Shown: positions 45,188-56,245 of the stretch, piece after piece
Layout: the number at the start of each line of letters is the position of its first letter
How positions within the stretch are numbered: position 1 is the stretch's first letter
Assembly: GCF_900187385.1 (NCBI RefSeq)
Contig: NZ_FYEY01000001.1
Coordinates: 1,612,001 to 1,676,000, forward strand
Length of the DNA: 64,000 nt
From: Streptomyces sp. 2114.4
Lineage (GTDB): Bacteria; Actinomycetota; Actinomycetes; Streptomycetales; Streptomycetaceae
Direction: 5' to 3'
Notes under the pieces: model-generated
Database searches by the model: none
What the model saw: the letters and a program-made list of their open reading frames with translations, nothing else
Told to the model about the DNA's origin: nothing
Position numbers and translations under genes: made by a program

Positions 45188-46312
45188 TCAGCCGAGGAGC
45201 GTGCGCAGTTCGACGTGCTCCAGGCCGTGCGCCTCGGCGACGGGGCCGTAGACCACCTTGCCGTCGTGCGTGTTCAGACCCTTGGCCAGCGCCGGGTCAC
45301 GGCGCAGCGCCTCGACCCAGCCGCGGTTCGCCAGCTCCACGATGTAAGGCAGCGTGGCGTTGGTGAGCGCGTGGGTGGAGGTGTTCGGCACCGCGCCGGG
45401 CATGTTGGCGACGCAGTAGAAGACCGAGTTGTGGACCGCGAAGGTCGGCTCGGCGTGCGTGGTGGGACGGGAGTCCTCGAAGCAGCCGCCCTGGTCGATC
45501 GCGATGTCGACAAGAACACTTCCGGGCTTCATCTTGGCGACGAGCTCGTTGGTGACCAGCTTCGGCGCCTTGGCGCCGGGGATCAGGACGGCACCGACGA
45601 CGAGGTCGGCCTCGACGACGGCCTTCTCCAGCTCGTAGGCGTTGGAGACGATCGTCTGCACCTTGGTGCCGAAGATCTTGTCGGCCTCGCGGAGCTTGTT
45701 GATGTCCTTGTCGAGCAGGGTGACGTGGAAGCCGAGGCCCACGGCGATCTGCAGCGCGTTCCAGCCGGAGACGCCACCGCCGATGATGACGGCCTTGCCC
45801 GCGTGGACACCGGGGACACCGCCGGGCAGCACACCGCGGCCGCCGGCCTGGCGCATCAGGTGGTAGGCGCCGACCTGCGGGGCGATCCGGCCCGCGACCT
45901 CGGACATCGGGGCGAGCAGCGGCAGCTGGCGGCCGGCCGTCTCGACGGTCTCGTAGGCGATCGCGGTGGTGCCGGACTCCAGCAGCGCGTCGGTGCACTC
46001 CCGGGAGGCGGCCAGGTGCAGGTAGGTGAAGAGCGTCTGGTCCTTGCGGAGGCGGTGGTACTCCTCCGCGATCGGCTCCTTGACCTTCAGCAGCAGGTCA
46101 GCGGTGCCCCAGACCTCATCGGCGGTGTCCAGGATGGAGGCACCGGCGGAGACGTACTCCTCATTCGTGATGGAGGAGCCGGCGCCGGCGTCCTTCTCGA
46201 TGAAGACCTGGTGGCCGTGGCGGACGAGTTCGTTCACTCCGGCGGGCGTGATAGCCACGCGGAACTCGTTGTTCTTGACCTCGCGGGGGATGCCGACCTT
46301 CACGTCGATCAC
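45188..46312 (-). CDS. ald: Alanine dehydrogenase
   Basis: 374 residues, the exact family size. Signatures: [20 protein letters not shown] at the N-terminus (substrate Arg/Lys), [13 protein letters not shown], the NAD fold [29 protein letters not shown], and [21 protein letters not shown]. It interconverts alanine and pyruvate, releasing ammonia. GTG 46312 is preceded by AAGGA at about 3 nt; the GTG nine bases downstream is a possible alternative. Confidence 0.97.
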   Translation of the reverse strand: MIDVKVGIPREVKNNEFRVAITPAGVNELVRHGHQVFIEKDAGAGSSITNEEYVSAGASILDTADEVWGTADLLLKVKEPIAEEYHRLRKDQTLFTYLHLAASRECTDALLESGTTAIAYETVETAGRQLPLLAPMSEVAGRIAPQVGAYHLMRQAGGRGVLPGGVPGVHAGKAVIIGGGVSGWNALQIAVGLGFHVTLLDKDINKLREADKIFGTKVQTIVSNAYELEKAVVEADLVVGAVLIPGAKAPKLVTNELVAKMKPGSVLVDIAIDQGGCFEDSRPTTHAEPTFAVHNSVFYCVANMPGAVPNTSTHALTNATLPYIVELANRGWVEALRRDPALAKGLNTHDGKVVYGPVAEAHGLEHVELRTLLG

Positions 46313-46350
46313 GGTCCTTGAAAGAGAGGGTGCAGGAGGAATTATCCCCT

Positions 46351-46363
46351 CATGCGTTGCATG
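46351..46363 (-). promoter_or_regulatory. CATGC-GTT-GCATG dyad upstream of ald
   Basis: A 5-bp dyad with 3-nt spacer, 38 bp before the ald start. Regulator unknown; Lrp/AsnC-type AldR control is known in mycobacteria, but this dyad is too short to assign. Confidence 0.35.
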
Positions 46364-46471
46364 ACGGAACTGACCGCGCCGAACGCGGCCCGGCCAGTCT
46401 ATTGAAGGAGCTCTCGTTGTCTAGCCTTGCAAAGCATTAATTTCTGCGAGAAGCACCACCGATTTCGCAGG

Positions 46472-48619
46472 CTACTGGGAGTGATCTTCGAGAAGGCGCT
46501 CCCCCACGGCCCGATGGAGCCGTGCCGCTGCCGGGTCCCCGAGGCGTTCGAGGGTGTCCGCAATCCGTAGTTGCAGTGCCGCCTCCAGTCGTCCGTCGCC
46601 CGCTTTCCTGGCGATGCCGAGGGCTTCGAGACAGGTCCGCAGCGCCTCCTCGGGCCGCCCCGCGTACTCCTGCACCCGGGCCAGCTCACCGGTCGCCCGC
46701 GCCTGGCCGGCCACATCGCCGGTCCTGCGGTACGTGCCGACCGCCGCCCGCCAGGCCTTGAGCGCTTCGCCCCACCGGCCCGCATAGGTGTGCGCCCCGC
46801 CGATCCGGCCCTGCAGCCGCGCCGCATCCCCGCTCTCGCCGCGGGCCAGCCGCAGCTCCAGCGCCCGGCCGTACCAGTCGGCGGCCCGCTGCCAGTCACC
46901 CAGCGTGGTGTACGTACCGCCCAGCGACTCCAGCGCCCGGCCGGTCGCCACCGGGTCCTGCACCGAGCGGGCGGCCTCCAGCGCACCCCGGTAGCGGGTG
47001 AGTGCCTGGGCGGTGCGGCCCGCCTGCCCGTCCAGGTCCGCGAGGTTCAGCAGGGCGGCGGCCTTCTCCCGCGGCAGCCCACGCCGCTCGGCGACCTGGA
47101 GCACGAGGGTGTGCAGCGCATAGAGGTCCGGTGCGGCGGCCTCGGGGCCCTGGTGCGCGAGCAGCGTGCGGGTCAGCGCGGCCATCAACCGGCGGTCCAG
47201 CGTGTCGAGTTCACCGTCCGCGACGGCGATGGCGGCGGCGTCGAGCAGCGCACCGCGGCGGGTGTGCAGCCAGTGCGCGGCAGCGGCCTTCGAGGAGAAG
47301 CGCAGCGAGCGCGGCAGCCCGGCGACCTTGTGCCGCGCGGGGGAGTCGGCCGGCTCGGCCATCGCCCGGCAGGACTGGAGCAGCCGTACGGTCCGCTCCA
47401 GCATCCGGGCGCGGGCCAGCTGGATGTCGGCCGGGCGCTCGTGTTCCGGGAGCAGGTCGCGCGCCAGCGGCGCGAGGCAGCCGGGCAGGCGGTACTGCGG
47501 GCGCAGGGCCGGGTCGGGCGCACCGTCGCCGGCGGCGGCCCCGTCGTCCTCGGCGTCGGCCGGCCGCAGCAGGCCCAGCGCGGTGAAGTCGCCCAGCGTC
47601 GTGGCGGCCGACGCCACCGAGCAGCCGGCCAGGGCGGAGGCGGTATGGGCGTCCACGAGACCGGCCGGCGCCAGGGTGATCAGCCGCAGTATGCGGGCGG
47701 CGGGCGGCGGCAGGGCGTCATGGACGAGCCGGAAGGCGCGGTACAGCGGGCGGGCGCCGGTGGGCAGGGCCTCGGGCAGCGGGACGGCGTGCAGCGCCTG
47801 GTACAGATCGGCGACCGAGGACATGGGCCGGGCGGCGAGCCAGGCACCGGCCAGCACCAGCGCGGCGGGCTGGCCGCCGCACACCTCGGCGACGCTGTCG
47901 GCGGTGCGCGGGTCGACGGTGATCCGGGTCGGCCCGGCGTACCGGCTGAGCATGTCGACACCGGCCGCGCTGTCCAGGCCGCCCAGGGCGCACGGCCGGA
48001 CGTCCGAGATGCCGGTCAGCGGCCCCTGCGAGACCACCACGACCAGGCAGCCGGGGGCGTCCGGGAGCAGCGGTTCGACCTGTTCGGCGCCCGGTGCGTC
48101 ATCCAGGAAGAGCAGCGCGCGACGCCCGGCGAGGGCAGCGCGCAGCTGCTCGGTCAGCTCGTCCTCGGCGGCGCCCGGCGCGGCATCGAGGCCGAGCGCG
48201 GCCAGCAGCTCCCGCGCGGTGCGGCCGGTGTCGGCCGGTTCGCCGCCCGGCCCGGTCAGCGTGGCCCGCAGCACCCCGTCGGGATGGTCGTCCGCCAGCT
48301 CGTGCAGCAGCTCCTCGGCCAGGGCCGTCCGTCCGGAGCCGGGACGGCCGGCGATCAGCAGCACCCGGCTGCGGGCGCCCTTGCGGCCGGAGAGGGTGTC
48401 CAGGCCGGCCCGCGCGATATCGGCGTGCAGCGCCTTGAGCTCGCGGCGGCGGCCGGCGAAGGCGCCGGTGGCGGGGGTGGTGGCGGTCGCACGGGCGGCC
48501 TGGCGGGCGGCGGCGCCGTCTCTGCGGGCCCCCGGCGCCCGCTGTCCGGGTGCCGCCGTGGCAGACCCGTCCGCCATCTCCGGCGGGAGGTGCCCCCCGC
48601 CCACCGCCTGATCCGTCAC
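46472..48619 (-). CDS. STAND-type NTPase with TPR repeats (NB-ARC/AfsR-like without DNA-binding domain)
   Basis: 715 residues. P-loop GRPGSGRTA (91-99), Walker B RALLFLDDAPG (~170), a GxP-like sensor region (CGGQPAALVLAGAWLA), a winged-helix-like stretch (LRLITLAPAGLVDAHTASALAG), and from ~530 to the end about five TPRs (ALLNLADLDGQAGRTAQALTRYRGALEAA; SLGGTYTTLGDWQRAADWYGRALELRL). There is no SARP or HTH part, so it is not a direct regulator. Such proteins act as signal-triggered switches that oligomerise; neither the signal nor an effector domain can be seen. Its neighbours (ald, nudix) give no clear link. Confidence 0.85.
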   Translation of the reverse strand: MTDQAVGGGHLPPEMADGSATAAPGQRAPGARRDGAAARQAARATATTPATGAFAGRRRELKALHADIARAGLDTLSGRKGARSRVLLIAGRPGSGRTALAEELLHELADDHPDGVLRATLTGPGGEPADTGRTARELLAALGLDAAPGAAEDELTEQLRAALAGRRALLFLDDAPGAEQVEPLLPDAPGCLVVVVSQGPLTGISDVRPCALGGLDSAAGVDMLSRYAGPTRITVDPRTADSVAEVCGGQPAALVLAGAWLAARPMSSVADLYQALHAVPLPEALPTGARPLYRAFRLVHDALPPPAARILRLITLAPAGLVDAHTASALAGCSVASAATTLGDFTALGLLRPADAEDDGAAAGDGAPDPALRPQYRLPGCLAPLARDLLPEHERPADIQLARARMLERTVRLLQSCRAMAEPADSPARHKVAGLPRSLRFSSKAAAAHWLHTRRGALLDAAAIAVADGELDTLDRRLMAALTRTLLAHQGPEAAAPDLYALHTLVLQVAERRGLPREKAAALLNLADLDGQAGRTAQALTRYRGALEAARSVQDPVATGRALESLGGTYTTLGDWQRAADWYGRALELRLARGESGDAARLQGRIGGAHTYAGRWGEALKAWRAAVGTYRRTGDVAGQARATGELARVQEYAGRPEEALRTCLEALGIARKAGDGRLEAALQLRIADTLERLGDPAAARLHRAVGERLLEDHSQ

Positions 48620-48791
48620 CGGTCACGCTCCCGTCCACCTGCGCGTACGTGTCCGCCGCTGGGACGGAACGCTGCCGAGCGTAGTTCACGGGCCGTCACC
48701 TCCCCTGCAGAGCAGGGCGGTTGCGTCACCCGATCGGATCGGTGGATCATCCGACCGGCTCGTGGCGGGACGGGGCGGCGGGCGCGGCGGC

Positions 48792-49418
48792 TCAGGCCTC
48801 GAAGGGGCGGGCCGGCCACGGGGCACCGGCCGGCCGCAGCGCGTCCAGGCCCTCGCCGCCCTGGGCGGCGGTCAGCGCCAGCACCCCCACGACGAGGCAG
48901 TTGTTGTGCAGCTCACCGGCGAGGACGAGGCGGACCAGCTCGTCGTGCGGCACCCGGGCCAGCTCCATGTCGGCCTCCTCCTCGGAGACCTCGAACCGCT
49001 CTCCCTCGGCCTCGGACAGACCGCGGGCGAGGAAGATCCGTACGGCCTCGTCGCAGCCGCCGGGCGTGGTGTAGACATCGGTCAGCACCCGCCAGTCCGC
49101 GGCCTTGACGTGCGCCTCCTCGTACAGCTCGCGCTGCGCGGCGTGCAGCGGGTTCTCACCGGGGACGTCGAGCAGCCCCGCGGGGATCTCCCACAGTCGC
49201 TGGCGTACCGGGTGGCGGTACTGGCGCAGCACCAGCACCCGGCCCTCGTCGTCGAGGGCGAGGACGGCCACGGAACCGGGGTGGACCTGGTAGTCGCGGG
49301 TGACGGTGGAGCCGTCCGGCATGACGACCGTGTCGGTGCGCACGCTGGTCTTGTTCCCGGTGAACGGCGTCGTGGTCGCGGTGACCGTCCACTCCTCGGG
49401 GGTGTCCTTGATCGCCAT
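48792..49418 (-). CDS. Nudix hydrolase, ADP-ribose pyrophosphatase type
   Basis: 208 residues. Nudix box EIPAGLLDVPGENPLHAAQRELYEEAHV; the E88...R96-E97-L-x-E-E catalytic core is kept, with Ala in place of the usual Gly and one extra residue before E88. The upstream VLVLRQYRHPVRQRLWEIPAG matches ADP-ribose pyrophosphatases. It hydrolyses ADP-ribose to AMP and ribose-5-phosphate (family). ATG 49418 follows GGAGG. Next to pyrG in the usual streptomycete order. Confidence 0.92.
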   Translation of the reverse strand: MAIKDTPEEWTVTATTTPFTGNKTSVRTDTVVMPDGSTVTRDYQVHPGSVAVLALDDEGRVLVLRQYRHPVRQRLWEIPAGLLDVPGENPLHAAQRELYEEAHVKAADWRVLTDVYTTPGGCDEAVRIFLARGLSEAEGERFEVSEEEADMELARVPHDELVRLVLAGELHNNCLVVGVLALTAAQGGEGLDALRPAGAPWPARPFEA

Positions 49419-49514
49419 GGCGCGTCCTCCTGTGTGTTGCCTGTGCCAACGCAGAAACCGGGGCACGACCTCGAAGAGGCCGTACCCCGGCAACCGTATC
49501 CGCCGCGGTGTTCC

Positions 49515-51176
<1,662 letters not shown>

Positions 51177-51502
51177 GAGGGAGCTCCCGTGGTCGCGAGG
51201 TGGAGAGGTGCGAAGCGGCGTGGGGCCTGGGATTCAGGTGCCGTCGCTGCGGTTCGGGGGTGCCGTGACTTCTGCCGTGACATCTATCTGCGTCCCACCG
51301 GTCCACGGGGTACCAGGCTATCAGCGACCGGGCATGGTCGTGTCCGGCCGCACAGGGAATCCGGCGGCGGCGGTTCCGGATGACGCTGTCACGTGACGGA
51401 GGCCACCCGTTTGGACCGCATTCACTCGTCGCGAGGGTCGCGCGGATCACCCACGTGCGTCGTATCCTGCTCGGACACTCGCGACGAGCCGCCCGGGAAG
51501 GC

Positions 51503-51541
51503 AGCACCCTCCCCCAGCTACCGCTGGACGGTGCCCCCAGC
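51503..51541. repeat. Short GC-rich palindromic repeat in the pyrG/GH15 gap
   Basis: GCACCCTCCCCCAGC-TACC-GCTGGACGGTGCCCCCAGC: CAGC/GCTG inner stem within a longer imperfect match. It resembles the interspersed Streptomyces palindromes also seen inside three genes here. The rest of the 464-base gap (51177-51640) shows no gene. Confidence 0.5.
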
Positions 51542-51640
51542 CCGATTTCCGGTCCCGCTGCTCGGCGACGTTTCATGGGCAGGACGGACAGATCACAACG
51601 TCCCATGGGGGGCGTGACTCCAGTTCGACGGGAGATGCAC

Positions 51641-53446
51641 GTGGCCGGGCGCATCGAGGACTACGCACTTATCGGCGATATGCAGACCGCCGCTCTAGTG
51701 TGCAGGGACGGCACGGTCGACTGGCTGTGCCTGCCGCGCTTCGACTCCCCGGCGGTCTTTGCAGGGCTGCTGGGCACGGAGGAGCACGGATTCTGGCGGA
51801 TGGGGCCGGTCAACGGCCCCGGGGGGCGGCCCGCGCCGGCCGACCGCCGGCGCTACCGGGGCGATTCGCTCGTCCTGGAATCGGAGTGGGACACCCCGCG
51901 CGGCACCGTCCGGGTGATCGACTTCATGCCGCCCCGTGACGGGGCGCCGCAGCTGATCCGCATCGTGGAGGGTGTCAGCGGCCGGGTCCCGATGCGCTCC
52001 GAGCTGCGGATGCGGTTCTCCTACGGCTGGGTCGTGCCCTGGGTGCACAAGATCGACGACCGTACGGTCGCGGTGGCGGGCCCCGATTCGGTGTGGCTGG
52101 ACACCGAGGCGGAGACCTACGGCAAGGATCTGACGACGTTCTCCGACTTCACCGTTTCCCCGGGTGAGCGGATCGCGTTCACGATCAGCTGGGAGCCCTC
52201 CCACAAGCCGCCGCCGGCCGTGGCGGAGCCCGAGGCGTCGCTGGAGGCGACCGAGGAGTTCTGGCGCGAGTGGGTCGAGCACTGCACGTACCACGGCCCC
52301 TACCGCGACGCGGTGGTGCGCTCGTTGATCACGCTCAAGGCGCTGACGTACGCGCCGACCGGCGGGATCGTGGCGGCGCCGACGACCTCGCTGCCGGAGT
52401 GCATCGGCGGCGTGCGCAACTGGGACTACCGTTTCACCTGGCTGCGGGACGCGGCGATCACCCTGTCCTCCCTGCTGCGCACCGGCTACCGCGAAGAGGC
52501 GCGGGCCTGGCGGGAGTGGCTGCTGCGGGCGGTGGCCGGCGACCCGGAGAACCTGCAGATCATGTACGGCATCGCCGGTGAGCGCGAACTCGGCGAGAAC
52601 GACCTCACCTGGCTTCCCGGGTACGAGAACTCCCGTCCGGTGCGGGTCGGCAACGGCGCCGCCGGACAGCTCCAGCTCGACGTCTACGGCGAGGTCACCG
52701 AGGCGCTGCACCTGGCGCACATGACGGGGCTCGCCCGCAACGACTACGCCTCGCTGCTCCAGCTCAAGCTGATCCAGTGGGTGGAGAAGCACTGGGACGA
52801 GCCGGACGAGGGGATCTGGGAGGTCCGCGGTCCGCGCCGGCACTTCGTGCACTCCAAGGTCATGACCTGGGTCGCGGTCGACCGCACGGTCAAGCTGATC
52901 GAGTCCGGGGACGTCGACGGGCCACTGGAGCGCTGGAAGGACCTGCGCGAGACGATCCACCGGGACGTCTGCGAGAACGGCTACGACAAGGAGCGCAACA
53001 CCTTCACCCAGTCCTACGGCTCACAGGAGCTGGACGCCTCGCTGCTGCTGATCCCGCAGATGGGCTTCCTGCCACCGGACGACAAGCGCGTCATCGGCAC
53101 GATCGAGGCGATCCAGCGGGAGCTGTCCACCGAGGACGGCTTCGTGCTGCGCTACCCGACGTCCGGTGCGGACGATCTCGGGGTGGACGGCCTGGAGGGT
53201 GAGGAGGGCGCCTTCCTCGCGTGCTCGTTCTGGCTCGCCGACGACCTCGCGATGATCGGCCGGGTCGACGAGGCCCGCAAGCTCTTCGAGAAGCTGCTCT
53301 CGCTCCGCAACGACCTGGGACTGCTCGCCGAGGAGTGGGACCCCAAGGCCAAGCGGCAGGTCGGCAACTTCCCGCAGGCGTTCAGCCATGTTCCGCTGAT
53401 CGACACGGCGCTGCGGCTGACGGCCAGCGGGGCCTACGGAGGCTAG
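51641..53446 (+). CDS. GH15-family glucoamylase/trehalase-like hydrolase
   Basis: 601 residues. Start GTG 51641 follows GGGAG at 6 nt; the ATG at 51635 would sit on the ribosome site. MAGRIEDYALIGDMQTAALVCRDGTVDWLCLPRFDS is the standard N-terminus of bacterial GH15 proteins. The (alpha/alpha)6 barrel carries GGVRNWDYRFTWLRDA, the proposed acid in EGIWEVRGPRRHFVHSKVMTWVAVDR and the base in LLAEEWDP. No signal peptide, so the enzyme is cytosolic. Bacterial members include trehalases, and the substrate here may be trehalose or a malto-oligosaccharide. Confidence 0.92.
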   Translation: MAGRIEDYALIGDMQTAALVCRDGTVDWLCLPRFDSPAVFAGLLGTEEHGFWRMGPVNGPGGRPAPADRRRYRGDSLVLESEWDTPRGTVRVIDFMPPRDGAPQLIRIVEGVSGRVPMRSELRMRFSYGWVVPWVHKIDDRTVAVAGPDSVWLDTEAETYGKDLTTFSDFTVSPGERIAFTISWEPSHKPPPAVAEPEASLEATEEFWREWVEHCTYHGPYRDAVVRSLITLKALTYAPTGGIVAAPTTSLPECIGGVRNWDYRFTWLRDAAITLSSLLRTGYREEARAWREWLLRAVAGDPENLQIMYGIAGERELGENDLTWLPGYENSRPVRVGNGAAGQLQLDVYGEVTEALHLAHMTGLARNDYASLLQLKLIQWVEKHWDEPDEGIWEVRGPRRHFVHSKVMTWVAVDRTVKLIESGDVDGPLERWKDLRETIHRDVCENGYDKERNTFTQSYGSQELDASLLLIPQMGFLPPDDKRVIGTIEAIQRELSTEDGFVLRYPTSGADDLGVDGLEGEEGAFLACSFWLADDLAMIGRVDEARKLFEKLLSLRNDLGLLAEEWDPKAKRQVGNFPQAFSHVPLIDTALRLTASGAYGG

Positions 53447-53466
53447 GGTCTCTCCCGGAGTTCTGT

Positions 53467-53493
53467 GGTGCCGTCCGGCTTTCGGGCGGCACC
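53467..53493 (+). terminator. Intrinsic terminator after the GH15 gene
   Basis: GGTGCCG/CGGCACC outer stem plus an inner CCG/CGG across one G-T pair, loop GCTTT, followed by TTCTCTTT. The T-rich tail is rare in this genome and makes it a textbook intrinsic terminator. Confidence 0.9.
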
Positions 53494-53535
53494 TTCTCTT
53501 TGTCAGATTCTCTTTGCCGGTTTCTTTGCCGGAAG

Positions 53536-54747
53536 TCAGAAGGGGGTCAGGGTGAGGGTGATCTCCTTCGGGGCGCCGTCCTCGAGGTAGGAGGCGAAGC
53601 CGGCGACGTCGTCGAAGGCGAAGCCGTAGGCCTTGCCGTCCCTCGTGGCGGCGTGCATGGCCTTGGCGTAGTGGTTGGTCAGGTGCTGCCGGTAGAAGGC
53701 GGCCGGATCGGTGGTGGGCTGCCGCGCCTGCGAGGCGAGGGTGGAGCGGTTGAGGGCGGCGCCCAGGACGGCGGCGACCGGGCCGCGGGTGCCGTCATCG
53801 GGGGCCGCGAGGGTGCCGTCGCAGAAGAGGACGTCGCGGGTGGACGGCTTGTCGAAGGAGACCGTCCCTCCGGGGGCGCCCCCACCCCGGCGCTCGATGC
53901 CTTGGGGGACGGTGAAGGAGAGCTTTCCGCCCCTGACCCGGCCGGTGAAGGTGCCCGCGTCGGTGGTGACGGTCAGGTCCTTGCCCGCGTAGACGGACCA
54001 GGCCTCGTCGATCGCCGGGGCGAGGTGGTCCGCGGCGAACAGCCCGCTGTCCAGGCCGTGGCCGGGGGCGATCACGCGCCGGTCGCCGATGACCAGGCGG
54101 CCGAAGCCCTCGGCGGCCCGGATGTCGGAGAAGACCGTGGCACGGGCGCCGTCCTTGAGCTCGCCGGTGGTCTGCTCCTTGGCGCCGGTGAGCTCGATCG
54201 CCAGCGGGACGCTGAACATGTCGACCATCGTGGTGTTGCAGAACATCCCGCCGGAGTTGTACGTGAACTCGGCGCAATCGTGGAGGACGTCGTAGTTGGG
54301 GTCGGAAGCGACCCAGCCCGCCGGATAGGCGAGCGCGGCCTTGCCGTTGCCGTCCTCGACCGCCTTGAACTTGAGCTTGCCGCCCAGCGCGGTGTAGATC
54401 CGGCCGGACATCTGCGGCAGCCGAAGGGTGGTGGTGCCGCTCGCGGCGAGCGGTATCGCGTAGTCGGTGTAGCCGTCCGCGCCGTTGTCGGCGAGCGCGA
54501 CGGGCCGGAGGACGCCGTCCGGGGTGACGTGCACCTGCTGGGTGCCGTCGTTGCCGACGACGTAGAGCCAGACCGAGGAGTTGGCATAGGCGCCGGAGCG
54601 GTTGACCACGTGCAGAGGCATCGAGGCGGCGGTCCGGGCGGACGGCACAGGGGCGGGGGCGCCGAAGGCACGGGCGGCCGACGCGATTCCGGAGGCGGTG
54701 GCGGCACCGGCGGCGAGGCCGCCGAGCAGGCTGCGACGAGTGATCAC
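53536..54747 (-). CDS. Secreted GH64 beta-1,3-glucanase
   Basis: 403 residues. GTG 54747 follows AGGGAG. The N-terminus ITRRSLLGGLAAGAATASG is a Tat signal (RRSLL). The body matches GH64/thaumatin-like beta-1,3-glucanases: MPLHVVNRSGAYANSSVWLYVVGND at the start, DVLHDCAEFTYN with the likely catalytic Glu, MFCNTTMVDMFSVPLAIELTG with the Asp, and a conserved C-terminal LNRSTLASQARQPTTDPAAFYRQHLTNHYAKAMHAA. It lacks a separate carbohydrate-binding module. Probably controlled by the divergent LacI protein. It carries a repeat-derived insertion (see 53861-53913). Confidence 0.92.
   Translation of the reverse strand: MITRRSLLGGLAAGAATASGIASAARAFGAPAPVPSARTAASMPLHVVNRSGAYANSSVWLYVVGNDGTQQVHVTPDGVLRPVALADNGADGYTDYAIPLAASGTTTLRLPQMSGRIYTALGGKLKFKAVEDGNGKAALAYPAGWVASDPNYDVLHDCAEFTYNSGGMFCNTTMVDMFSVPLAIELTGAKEQTTGELKDGARATVFSDIRAAEGFGRLVIGDRRVIAPGHGLDSGLFAADHLAPAIDEAWSVYAGKDLTVTTDAGTFTGRVRGGKLSFTVPQGIERRGGGAPGGTVSFDKPSTRDVLFCDGTLAAPDDGTRGPVAAVLGAALNRSTLASQARQPTTDPAAFYRQHLTNHYAKAMHAATRDGKAYGFAFDDVAGFASYLEDGAPKEITLTLTPF
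53861..53913. repeat. Palindromic repeat inserted in the GH64 gene
   Basis: ACCGTCCC (53861-53868) and GGGACGGT (53906-53913) bound a GC-rich core with CCGGGGGCGCCCCCACC. It is read in frame as QGIERRGGGAPGG within a beta strand connection (LSFTVP...GTVSF), where other GH64 proteins seem to run straight on. Confidence 0.5.
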
Positions 54748-54880
54748 GAGGCGGCTCCCTGCAGGGCGGGATCTTGCCGCCCTGCCGCCGCTCGTACACA
54801 GGACTTCCCGGGCCGATATCTCATGCTCATGACACTCTTTCCGGCAGTGGGGGGTGGGGAGTTCCTTGGGCCATCCAGCG

Positions 54881-54894
54881 TGAGAGCGCTCTCA
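54881..54894. promoter_or_regulatory. LacI-family operator TGAGAGCGCTCTCA
   Basis: A perfect 14-bp palindrome with the CG centre typical of LacI-family sites in streptomycetes (compare the CebR-type GGGAGCGCTCCC). It lies between the divergent GH64 gene (134 bp from its start) and the LacI gene (74 bp). Confidence 0.85.
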
Positions 54895-54967
54895 TATCGT
54901 GCGCAGTGAACCCTGCCGACTCGACGGGACACCGTCAAGTCATCGCGGGGAAAAAGGAGTTGGAGAA

Positions 54968-56122
54968 ATGGAGAGAAGTGGAGAGGAGTGGAGGGTGGCC
55001 GATCCGAACGGTCCGGGGCCGCGCCCGACGCTGGAGGCGGTCGCCGCGCTCGCCGGGGTCTCCCGCGCCACGGTGTCCCGCGTGGTCAACGGCGGTGCGG
55101 GCGTACGGGCCGCGGTCCGCGAACGGGTTCACGAGGCGGTCGCCGCGCTGGGGTACGTACCGAACAGCGCGGCCCGCTCCCTGGTCACCCGCCGCACGGG
55201 AGCGGTCGCGGTGGTCATCGCCGAGCCCGAGGCCCGGGTCTTCAGCGACCCGTTCTTCGGACGCCAACTGCGGGGCATCGGCCGCGAACTGGCCGCGGCC
55301 GACACCCAGCTCCTGTTGATGCTCGTCGAGCGGCCCGCCGGCTACGGCCGCATCGGCCGCTATCTGTCGGCCGGGCATGTCGACGGCGCGCTGATGTTCT
55401 CGCTGCACCGCGACGACCCGCTGCCGGGCATGGCCGAGCGCGCCGGGCTGCCCACCGTCTACGGCGGCCGGCCCGGCTGGGCGGGCGCCGACCGCGACCC
55501 CCGGCCGCTGTACGTCGACACCGACAACCGCGACGGCGCCCGCCAGGCCGTACGCCACCTCCTCGGCCGCGGCCGCCGCCGGATCGCCGTGATCACCGGA
55601 CCGCTCGACCAGACATCCGCGGTGGACCGGCTCGACGGCTACCGCGATGCGCTCGGCACACCGGAGCCGGACCCGCGGCTGATCGCGGACGGCGGCTTCA
55701 CGGCGCTGGGCGGTGAGCGGGCCATGGGCAGGCTCCTCGATGCCGTACCGGACCTGGACGCCGTCTTCGTCTGCTCCGACCTGATGGCGAGCGGCGCGCT
55801 GCGCACGCTCCGCGCCCGCGGGCGGCGGGTGCCGGACGAGGTGGCAGTGGTCGGCTACGACGATCTGGAGCCGGCGGCCTGGGCGGACCCACCGCTGACC
55901 ACGGTGCGGCAGGACGTGGAGGAGATGGGGCAGCTGATGGCTCGGTTGCTGCTGAGGCTGCTGGATCCGCGGAAGTCCGCGGGGGTGGATGGTGCAGACG
56001 GAGCGGACGGGCCGGAGGGCGCTGACGGGGCGCCGGGCGGGGGGCACGGACCCGGGGCCGGTCCGGCGGAGCTCGCGCCGGTGATCACCAAGGCGCGGCT
56101 GGTGGTGCGGGAGTCGGCATGA
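54968..56122 (+). CDS. LacI-family regulator, probable repressor of the beta-1,3-glucanase
   Basis: 384 residues from ATG 54968 (AAGGAG at 8 nt); GTG 54995 with AGGAG at 6 nt is an equally good start and gives the usual length. HTH: TLEAVAALAGVSRATVSRVVNGGAGVRAAVRERVHEAVAALGYVPN. Then the periplasmic-binding-like core (GAVAVVIAEPEARVFSDPFFGRQLRGI; DAVFVCSDLMASGALRTLRARGRRVPDEVAVVGYDDLEPAAWADPPLTTV). A Gly/Asp-rich stretch near the C-terminus (GVDGADGADGPEGADG) is odd for the family. Confidence 0.92.
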   Translation: MERSGEEWRVADPNGPGPRPTLEAVAALAGVSRATVSRVVNGGAGVRAAVRERVHEAVAALGYVPNSAARSLVTRRTGAVAVVIAEPEARVFSDPFFGRQLRGIGRELAAADTQLLLMLVERPAGYGRIGRYLSAGHVDGALMFSLHRDDPLPGMAERAGLPTVYGGRPGWAGADRDPRPLYVDTDNRDGARQAVRHLLGRGRRRIAVITGPLDQTSAVDRLDGYRDALGTPEPDPRLIADGGFTALGGERAMGRLLDAVPDLDAVFVCSDLMASGALRTLRARGRRVPDEVAVVGYDDLEPAAWADPPLTTVRQDVEEMGQLMARLLLRLLDPRKSAGVDGADGADGPEGADGAPGGGHGPGAGPAELAPVITKARLVVRESA

Positions 56123-56245
56123 GGGCGGCGGTGGGCGCGGTCCTCGCCGGGACCGTGCCCCTGCCCCGCTCTGCCCCGTGCGGCGCGGCACCGCCGTCCG
56201 GACCGCGCTGCTCCGCACCACGGAATACGGGTACCGTTCCAGGTC

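Noticed and set aside
51380..51640. N-terminal extension of the GH15 protein from 51380
   Set aside because: The extra 87 codons contain a palindromic repeat and no family sequence, while GTG 51641 has a ribosome site and the standard N-terminus.
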